Of a stretch of DNA of 64,000 nucleotides, positions 58,514 to 64,000 are shown piece by piece. The notes below the pieces were generated by a model that saw only the letters and a list, made by a program, of their open reading frames with translations, was not told where the DNA came from and ran no database searches. The number at the start of each line of letters is the position of its first letter. The stretch's first letter is position 1. The stretch spans positions 124,001-188,000 of the forward strand of contig PBAX01000027.1 in assembly GCA_002716385.1 (NCBI GenBank), read 5' to 3'. The position numbers and the translations under genes were made by a program. Source of the DNA: Phycisphaerae bacterium. GTDB taxonomy: Bacteria; Planctomycetota; Phycisphaerae; Phycisphaerales; SM1A02.

Positions 58514-59779
58514 ATGAGCACATCTTCCCCCCAACTTGCCGCCCAGCCCCATCAGATGAGTCGTTATCGCTTCGTGATAGCCGGCTTCTGCTTTCTCCTA
58601 GGGCTGGTCAACTATCTGGATCGGGTGGTCATCTCCTTCGCGATCAAGCCCATTCAATCCGATCTCCGGATCGAAGACGCCTCATTCGGACTGCTGATGT
58701 CCGCATTCGCCATCGGAACATTGAGCGTGAACGCCATTTCCGGGTTCCTGCTCGATCGTTTCGGCGTGAAGATCATCTGGAGCATCGGTCTCTTCGCCTG
58801 GTCGATCGTGATGATCCTCCAGGGGTTCGTCGAGATCTTCTGGATGTTCATCGCGCTGCGAGTCCTGCTGGGAATCGGAGAGGGCGTGAACTTCCCCGCC
58901 ATGAACAGAGCGCTTGTCGACTGGATGAAGCCGAGTGAACTCGGACGAGCACTCTCGTTCTCGCTTCTGGGCGTTCCTTTGGCACTGCTCGTCGGCGGCC
59001 TCGTACTGGCACCATTGATTCTCGATGTGGGCTGGCGATGGTCATTCATAATCCTGGGAATACTCGGGGCGATCCTCGGCTTCCTGTTCCTGTTCCTCTA
59101 CCGCCAGCCTCCCACCGGACAAGCTGATGCAACTCCCGTGGAGGTTGACAGGATCCCGCTTCGGTCACTTCTTATGAATCCGACCCTGCTGGCCACCGGC
59201 TGGTCCTTCTTCGCATTCGGATGGGTCCTGTTCTTCGGCCTCTCCTGGCTGCCGGGATACCTCGAGCAGACCTGGGACATGAAACTCGACTCCGTCGGAT
59301 TCGCCAGCACGCTGCCATGGGCACTGGCCATACTGCTGATGCCGATCGGTGGCTGGATATCGGATTCCCTCATGCGCCGGACCGGCAGCACACGTAGAGC
59401 ACGTGTTCACCTGATCTGGATCTGCCAACTCCTATCGGTGCTCTGCTTCATTCCGGTAATCTTCGTCGAATCCGTGACCTGGGCAGTCGTGTTCATCTCC
59501 CTTGCAATCGGATTCTCGATGGCTCCCAACAGTCCGTACTATTCGATCTGTGCCGACCTCTTCAAGAGACGTGCCGCCGCTGCGACCGGGATCATCGTCA
59601 CCTTCTTCTCGATTTCAGGTGTCACCTGTCCGATCATCACTGGATGGCTCGCTCAGACAGGTGACGGCTTCTCAGGCGCGTTCACCGCTTTGTGCATAGT
59701 CGTGGCATCGGGTGTACTCGGCATGGTGTTCTTCGCAACAGGCCGAGTCGATTCCAGAAATCAGGAAATCAAATCATGA
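58514..59779 (+). CDS. MFS transporter (ACS-like)
   Basis: The 421-aa protein has 12 predicted helices, NYLDRVVISFA in helix 1, FLLDRFGVKIIWSIGL in loop 2-3, RVLLGIGEGVNFPAMNRALVDWM in helix 4 and GGWISDSLMRRTG in loop 8-9. These features are common in the anion:cation symporter family for sugar acids and other organic anions; the substrate is unclear. Only a short AAGG precedes the ATG at four bases. The stop overlaps the pheA start, so both are translated together, which could mean transport of an aromatic-pathway compound. Confidence 0.85.
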   Translation: MSTSSPQLAAQPHQMSRYRFVIAGFCFLLGLVNYLDRVVISFAIKPIQSDLRIEDASFGLLMSAFAIGTLSVNAISGFLLDRFGVKIIWSIGLFAWSIVMILQGFVEIFWMFIALRVLLGIGEGVNFPAMNRALVDWMKPSELGRALSFSLLGVPLALLVGGLVLAPLILDVGWRWSFIILGILGAILGFLFLFLYRQPPTGQADATPVEVDRIPLRSLLMNPTLLATGWSFFAFGWVLFFGLSWLPGYLEQTWDMKLDSVGFASTLPWALAILLMPIGGWISDSLMRRTGSTRRARVHLIWICQLLSVLCFIPVIFVESVTWAVVFISLAIGFSMAPNSPYYSICADLFKRRAAAATGIIVTFFSISGVTCPIITGWLAQTGDGFSGAFTALCIVVASGVLGMVFFATGRVDSRNQEIKS

Positions 59780-60858
59780 CCGACCAGAACGATCTCCAGA
59801 AACTTCGCGAACGAATTGATGCGATCGATGCCAGGCTGGTCGAACTCCTGAACGAGCGGGCCAGCATCGTCGTGTCCGTGGGCGAATCCAAACGCGAGGA
59901 CGATACACCCGTCTATGCGCCTCATCGGGAGAGACAGGTCCTCAATCGGGTCATGGCCGCCAACAAGGGCCCCCTTCGTGATCGGGCCATCGAGGCCATC
60001 TGGCGAGAACTCATGTCCGACAGCTTTCGTCTTGAACAAGGCGTCTCGATCGGATTTCTCGGCCCTTCGGGTTCCTTCAGTCACCTCGCCGCCGTCCGGC
60101 ACTTCGGTTCCTCGGTGGAATTCAAGGAGTTCAAGGATATCCCGGCCGTGTTCAGGGATGTCCAGGTCGGCAACTGCACCTACGGACTTGTCCCGTATGA
60201 GAACTCGACCGGTGGCAGCATCACGGACACGCTCGATGCCTTCGGTGAATACGACGTCATCGTGTACGCGGAAGCCATGATCAGCATCTCGCACTGCCTG
60301 CTCTCGAACATACCGATGGAATCGATCCGTCGCGTGGCCAGCAAGCCTCAGGTCTTCGCACAATGCCGTCGATGGCTTGAAAACAACCTGCCCGATGCCC
60401 AGAGAATCGACGTCGCCTCATCGGCCGCCGGTGTGATCGAAGCCGCGGTCAGTTCCGACATGGCGGCAATAGGCTCATTGCTTGCTGGAAAACTGCATGG
60501 CGTCAACGCCTTGAACGTCGGTATCGAGGACAATCCCGGCAACATCACCCGCTTCCTCGTGATCGGTCGTGAAGCTGCCCAGCCGACCGGTCAGGATCGG
60601 ACGAGCATCATGTTCACCACCTCGCACGAACCGGGGGCTCTGGTCGACGTCCTTGGCGTATTCAGGGACGCTGGCGTCAATCTGAGCCACATCGACAAGC
60701 GTCCAAGCGGCCGCGAGAACTGGAACTATTCATTCTTCATCGACGCTGATGCACACCAGCAGGATCAGATCATGATGGATGCCATCGAAAAAGCACGCCC
60801 CCTCTGCACCGCCTTCAAGGTGCTTGGTTCCTATCCAAGAGCCGAACAGGTCCTCTAG
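59776..60858 (+). CDS. pheA: Bifunctional chorismate mutase / prephenate dehydratase
   Basis: The 360-aa P-protein makes phenylpyruvate for phenylalanine. An AroQ-type chorismate mutase spans about 1-90 (LRERIDAIDARLVELLNERASIVVSVGESK), prephenate dehydratase about 95-275 (GFLGPSGSFSHLAA, GLVPYENSTGGSITDTLD, and the catalytic Thr region DNPGNITRFLVIG), and an ACT domain about 280-360 (HEPGALVDVLGVFRDAGVNLSHIDKRPS), where Phe feedback binds. The ATG overlaps the MFS stop (ATGA); the track start lies inside the MFS gene. Confidence 0.95.
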   Translation: MTDQNDLQKLRERIDAIDARLVELLNERASIVVSVGESKREDDTPVYAPHRERQVLNRVMAANKGPLRDRAIEAIWRELMSDSFRLEQGVSIGFLGPSGSFSHLAAVRHFGSSVEFKEFKDIPAVFRDVQVGNCTYGLVPYENSTGGSITDTLDAFGEYDVIVYAEAMISISHCLLSNIPMESIRRVASKPQVFAQCRRWLENNLPDAQRIDVASSAAGVIEAAVSSDMAAIGSLLAGKLHGVNALNVGIEDNPGNITRFLVIGREAAQPTGQDRTSIMFTTSHEPGALVDVLGVFRDAGVNLSHIDKRPSGRENWNYSFFIDADAHQQDQIMMDAIEKARPLCTAFKVLGSYPRAEQVL

Positions 60859-60862
60859 TGGG

Positions 60863-60868
60863 TATGCT
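60863..60868 (+). promoter_or_regulatory. -10 hexamer of a leaderless start (ECF sigma)
   Basis: TATGCT, six bases (GAACGC), then ATG at 60875, only four bases after the pheA stop. Confidence 0.4.
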
Positions 60869-60874
60869 GAACGC

Positions 60875-61480
60875 ATGGCAGAAGTCAGCCGAACAACCAC
60901 GGCCCTGCTGAACAATCTCCACGATGCGGACAACGAAGCCGCGTGGAGAGAGTTCGACGATCGCTATCGACCCATTCTGCTCGGATTCTCGAGACGTCTT
61001 GGGCTCCCCGATGCGGATGCCGTCGATGTGGCTCAGGAGACGATGGTCCAGTTCATCAAGGAGTACCGTGAAGGTAAGTACGATCGCGATCGTGGTCGGC
61101 TGAGATCATGGTTGCTGGGCATCGCCCGGTTCCGTGTAGCGGGCGTCTATCGAAAGCGAGCCACCAGCAGGATCAGTCGCGGCGAATCCGCCATGGTGGA
61201 TCTCCCCCGCGATGAAGAGATGGAGGCCGCCTGGGATACCGAGCGGAGAATGACGATTCTGCGAAAGGCACTGGATCAGCTTCAGGCCAATACGCGAATC
61301 GCGGACAAGACGGTGCGGGCCTTTGAAATGGTCGCTCTTCAGCAACTGCCAACGGCCCAGGTCGCAGAGGAACTCGAGATGAATGAGAACGATGTATACC
61401 TCGCGAAGAGTCGTGTCGCCTCAAAGCTCAGGGAGATCGTCGCCAGCCTCGAATCCCTCTACGACGAGGATGTGATGTGA
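60875..61480 (+). CDS. ECF-type RNA polymerase sigma factor
   Basis: The 201-aa sigma-70 family factor shows region 2 (FDDRYRPILLGFSRRLGLPDADAVDVAQETMVQFIKEY...GRLRSWLLGIARFRV) and region 4 (RAFEMVALQQLPTAQVAEELEMNENDVYLAKSRVASKLREIV). Regions 1 and 3 are absent. It would redirect RNA polymerase to stress or signal promoters. No anti-sigma gene follows; the next gene, overlapping by GTGA, is a Ser/Thr kinase, an arrangement known in planctomycetes in which phosphorylation is thought to control the sigma factor. Confidence 0.92.
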   Translation: MAEVSRTTTALLNNLHDADNEAAWREFDDRYRPILLGFSRRLGLPDADAVDVAQETMVQFIKEYREGKYDRDRGRLRSWLLGIARFRVAGVYRKRATSRISRGESAMVDLPRDEEMEAAWDTERRMTILRKALDQLQANTRIADKTVRAFEMVALQQLPTAQVAEELEMNENDVYLAKSRVASKLREIVASLESLYDEDVM

Positions 61481-64000
61481 CTCGCCCGGGAGAACGCCAG
61501 CCCTCGGATGAAGAGCTGCGACGGATCGCCTCCGGTGCCACCGTTGAATCAGAAGTCATGGCGTGGTTGAAGACGCATGATCCCGACGGACATCTACTCG
61601 AGAAGGCACGGACCGAAATCGGTCTGAATACCGGTTCCACCGAATCCGACTCCACCGAAGCTTCGACCGACTGCCGAAGACCGACCATCGCCGAGATGCA
61701 CCACATCGCCGAGGGACGGACCGTCGACCCCGCCGTGCTGAAATGGCTAGAGGAGGAGGACGACGGTGGTGTTCGGGCAGAAATCGAACAGTTGAAGGCC
61801 GATGACGACCTTCTGGGAGAACTGGCTGCCGTTCATCGCGAGAAGGTCCCGGCCGGATCTTCGATGCTCGATGCCCCCACCCCTCCGGGCTACGACATCA
61901 TCCGTGAGATTGACCGCGGTGCCCAGGGCGCGGTCTTTCTGGCGACGCAAGTCGCCGCCAAGCGACAGGTCGCTTTGAAGGTCCTGCTTCAGGGAAGCTT
62001 CGCGACCGATCGGCAACGGATGCGGTTCGAACGGGAAGTCGAAGTCGTCGCGTCCCTGAAGCATCCAAACATCGTGACGCTCTTCGACAGCGGACTCACA
62101 AGCGACGGCAGCGCCTATCTCGCGATGGAGTTCGTCGACGGCGTACCGCTGAACGAGTACCAGGCCGACTCCGGAACACATCCCTCTAGACCATCGGACA
62201 TTCGAGCACAGGCCGATCTCTTCATCAGGATCTGCGATGCCGTGAGCTACGCACATCAGAAGGGCATCATCCATCGCGATCTCAAGCCCGCCAACATACT
62301 CGTCGACAAGGAAGGGCAACCCCACATTCTCGACTTCGGACTGGCCAAGGCCGTCGAGGAATCCCCGATCACCGAATCCCGATACGAGATGACCGCCGCC
62401 GGTGAATTCATGGGTACGTTCGCCTATGCCTCCCCCGAACAGGTTTCGGGCAATCCGGATCTGGTCGATACGAGAACCGATGTCTACGCATTGGGTGTGA
62501 TCCTCTACGAGATGCTGCTCGAACAGCGTCCCTATCGAGTCACCGGCTCCATTGCGCAGATGGTGAAGTCGATTGTCGATGAACCCCCCGTGTCGCCAAG
62601 GCAGCTGGATCCCGCGATCAGTCAGGACATCGAGACCATACTCCTTCGTTCTCTCGACAAGGAAACCGATCGACGATACCAGTCCCCTGCCGCGATTGCT
62701 TCGGATCTCAGACACTGGCTTCGGGGAGAAGCCATCGAGGCTCGTCGAGACGACAGCTGGTATGTCGCCAGAAAATTCCTCCGAAGACACTGGCTGCCGG
62801 TTTCAGGAGTGGCGGCCGCCTTGATCGTGCTCACGGGCTTCGCCGTCTTCATGACGATTCTCTGGGAACGCGCGGATCACTTCAATCGCACGTCGGACCG
62901 GATGCTTGTCAGCGCGACGCAACTACTCGGGAACATGGATCGCGAGAACCCCGATCAGCCCATGTCGGCCGCCAGCATGGCCGAACTCATGGAGCGATGG
63001 TCCGGCATCATCAACGACAATCTGGCCGAGTTTCCGGAACTGTCCGCAAGACTCAATACGAGCCTGGGATCGAATTTCATCAGCATCGGCGAGTTCGATG
63101 ACGCGAGTGCGGCACTCAATGAATCGCTCGATGCACTGGCACAGGCTGGACTGTCGGACTCCCCCGATGCTGCGCTTATCCATCATGAGCTCGGACGGCT
63201 TCACTGGAGACAGAAGCAGCTCGAGGAATCGAGAAGGCATTACGCAACGGCGCTCGCCATTCGAAGATCGCAGCTGGGCGACGATGATCCCGACACGCTC
63301 AAGACGAGTCGACATCATGCCGTGGTTCTCATGGACATGGGACTCGCTGACCAGGCCACCCGTGAACTCGAGCGGACCGCAGAGGTTCTGGAGGATGCGA
63401 TTCCGAAGGCCGCATCCGGGGATCGCAGGATGCTCATCGCCAATCTCGCCGATGCACGCAACACGATGGCCGTACTGCTGATCGAAGGCGCTCGACCGGT
63501 CGAGGGGATCGCGATGATGCAACAGGCCATCGAGCTGCTCAGCCAGATCAGCGACAACCCCGATCAGGATTGGCGTATTGGAAACATTCTCAACACGCTG
63601 GCGGAAGCCAAGCTTTCAATCGGCGACATGGCAGGGGCCGAAGCAGATCTTCTTCAAGCCATGAAGATCAAGCAACGCGGCGGCTCGCCTCGACTCATCG
63701 CAAATGGTCAGGCCATGATGGCCAGACTGAGACTCCAACAGGATCGATTCGCGGAATCGCTCGAGATGGCCACATCCGCATATCGCGAAAGAATCGCCAG
63801 ACTGCAGCCATCCTCGCACGCGGTCACAAGCCTCAAGGAGATCATGGCGGAGAGTCTCATGGGTCTGGAAAGAACGGAGGAGGCCGAACAGGCCATCGAG
63901 GAACTCCAGAGGATCTATGGAACCGATGCCCACGAAATGGATCTGCTGGGTATGCGAAGACTTCAGGCCATGCTTCGTTTCCATGAAGGCGATGTTGGAC
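61477..64000 (+). CDS. Ser/Thr protein kinase with TPR tail (3' end outside window)
   Basis: This frame is not in the ORF track because it runs off the right edge; I read 841 codons from GTG at 61477. Residues about 12-40 and 69-97 are two copies of a short helical module (E-x-x-x-IA-x-G-x-TV-x-x-x-V-x-x-WL). The kinase domain (about 139-418) has a glycine loop IDRGAQGAVF, Lys in VALKVLL, HRDLKPANIL, DFGLAKA and FAYASPEQ, all active-site residues intact. A membrane helix follows (WLPVSGVAAALIVLTGFAVFMTILW, about 439-463), then TPR-like repeats to the end. The start overlaps the sigma stop (GTGA). The C-terminal part would be periplasmic and may sense a signal. Confidence 0.9.
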   Translation, partial: MTRPGERQPSDEELRRIASGATVESEVMAWLKTHDPDGHLLEKARTEIGLNTGSTESDSTEASTDCRRPTIAEMHHIAEGRTVDPAVLKWLEEEDDGGVRAEIEQLKADDDLLGELAAVHREKVPAGSSMLDAPTPPGYDIIREIDRGAQGAVFLATQVAAKRQVALKVLLQGSFATDRQRMRFEREVEVVASLKHPNIVTLFDSGLTSDGSAYLAMEFVDGVPLNEYQADSGTHPSRPSDIRAQADLFIRICDAVSYAHQKGIIHRDLKPANILVDKEGQPHILDFGLAKAVEESPITESRYEMTAAGEFMGTFAYASPEQVSGNPDLVDTRTDVYALGVILYEMLLEQRPYRVTGSIAQMVKSIVDEPPVSPRQLDPAISQDIETILLRSLDKETDRRYQSPAAIASDLRHWLRGEAIEARRDDSWYVARKFLRRHWLPVSGVAAALIVLTGFAVFMTILWERADHFNRTSDRMLVSATQLLGNMDRENPDQPMSAASMAELMERWSGIINDNLAEFPELSARLNTSLGSNFISIGEFDDASAALNESLDALAQAGLSDSPDAALIHHELGRLHWRQKQLEESRRHYATALAIRRSQLGDDDPDTLKTSRHHAVVLMDMGLADQATRELERTAEVLEDAIPKAASGDRRMLIANLADARNTMAVLLIEGARPVEGIAMMQQAIELLSQISDNPDQDWRIGNILNTLAEAKLSIGDMAGAEADLLQAMKIKQRGGSPRLIANGQAMMARLRLQQDRFAESLEMATSAYRERIARLQPSSHAVTSLKEIMAESLMGLERTEEAEQAIEELQRIYGTDAHEMDLLGMRRLQAMLRFHEGDVG

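Noticed and set aside
61747-62790. 347-aa minus-strand ORF
   Set aside because: Antisense to the kinase domain whose HRDLKPAN and DFG motifs are clear; the kinase is missing from the track only because it runs off the window.
1-64000. tRNA or rRNA genes, CRISPR arrays, insertion sequences, att sites, replication origin
   Set aside because: No cloverleaf-like intergenic sequence, direct-repeat array, transposase, integrase or DnaA-box cluster was found by reading; a tRNAscan/Infernal run could still reveal something small.

Overview
The window reads as a chromosomal segment of a free-living, motile, Gram-negative-type bacterium, most likely a planctomycete of the Phycisphaerae kind. This is inferred from gene content, since no rRNA or marker phylogeny is available. 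The supporting content is: secreted proteins ending in dockerin-like calcium-binding repeats (GD-x-D-G-x-V-D-V-x-D-V-L, often closing in WGPC); prepilin-type proteins with a DUF1559-like ending; an ECF sigma factor overlapping a Ser/Thr kinase with a TPR tail; a PAPG-hydrophobic-RRRRR C-terminal tag; and flagellar plus LPS-export genes. Genes are dense on both strands at moderately high GC. I see no tRNA, rRNA, CRISPR array, insertion sequence or prophage.

Layout. 1-3.3 kb: a truncated periplasmic protein, a B12-fold protein and asnS, all on the minus strand. 3.5-8.9 kb: a stand-alone receiver protein, groES, a small ORF and groEL, followed by an RNase D-like exonuclease and ruvB. 8.9-13.3 kb: a 439-bp structured non-coding stretch, an abundant-looking pseudopilin with a strong terminator, then a two-gene transsulfuration operon (cystathionine beta-synthase and a gamma-lyase/synthase). 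13.3-21.9 kb, minus strand: a flagellar block with an FmdB-like gene, flagellin, csrA, fliW, flgL, flgK, a FlgN-like gene, a FlgJ-like gene and flgI, with a good sigma-54 promoter before flgI. 22-27.5 kb: a parvulin-like lipoprotein with an ABC-2 exporter, and convergent lptG/lptF-like permeases. 27.7-31 kb: a four-gene minor-pseudopilin operon. 31-36 kb: metabolic singletons (DDAH, beta-carbonic anhydrase, desaturase, PrpF-like isomerase, O-methyltransferase). 36-40 kb: dockerin-tagged secreted proteins. 40-48 kb: an NtrC-type regulator divergent from murC-murB-ddl-ftsQ-like, then a membrane protein and cardiolipin synthase. 48-58 kb: a CTERM-tagged protein, an orphan DNA methyltransferase, two more dockerin-tagged proteins, transporters, ATP-grasp, Ppx/GppA, an Ntn-hydrolase, greA and ytoQ. 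58.5-64 kb: an MFS gene with pheA, then the ECF sigma/kinase operon, cut by the right edge.

Regulation is the most striking feature. Many genes have no Shine-Dalgarno sequence; instead a TAnnnT hexamer lies 6-7 nt before the start codon, which predicts leaderless mRNAs. Genes with clear Shine-Dalgarno sequences (groE, flagellar, secreted proteins) coexist with them. The flagellar block carries hairpins with GGA in the loop in the csrA leader and over the flagellin ribosome-binding site, fitting a FliW-CsrA-flagellin feedback loop. A 10-N9-10 palindrome resembling CIRCE in shape but not in sequence precedes groEL.
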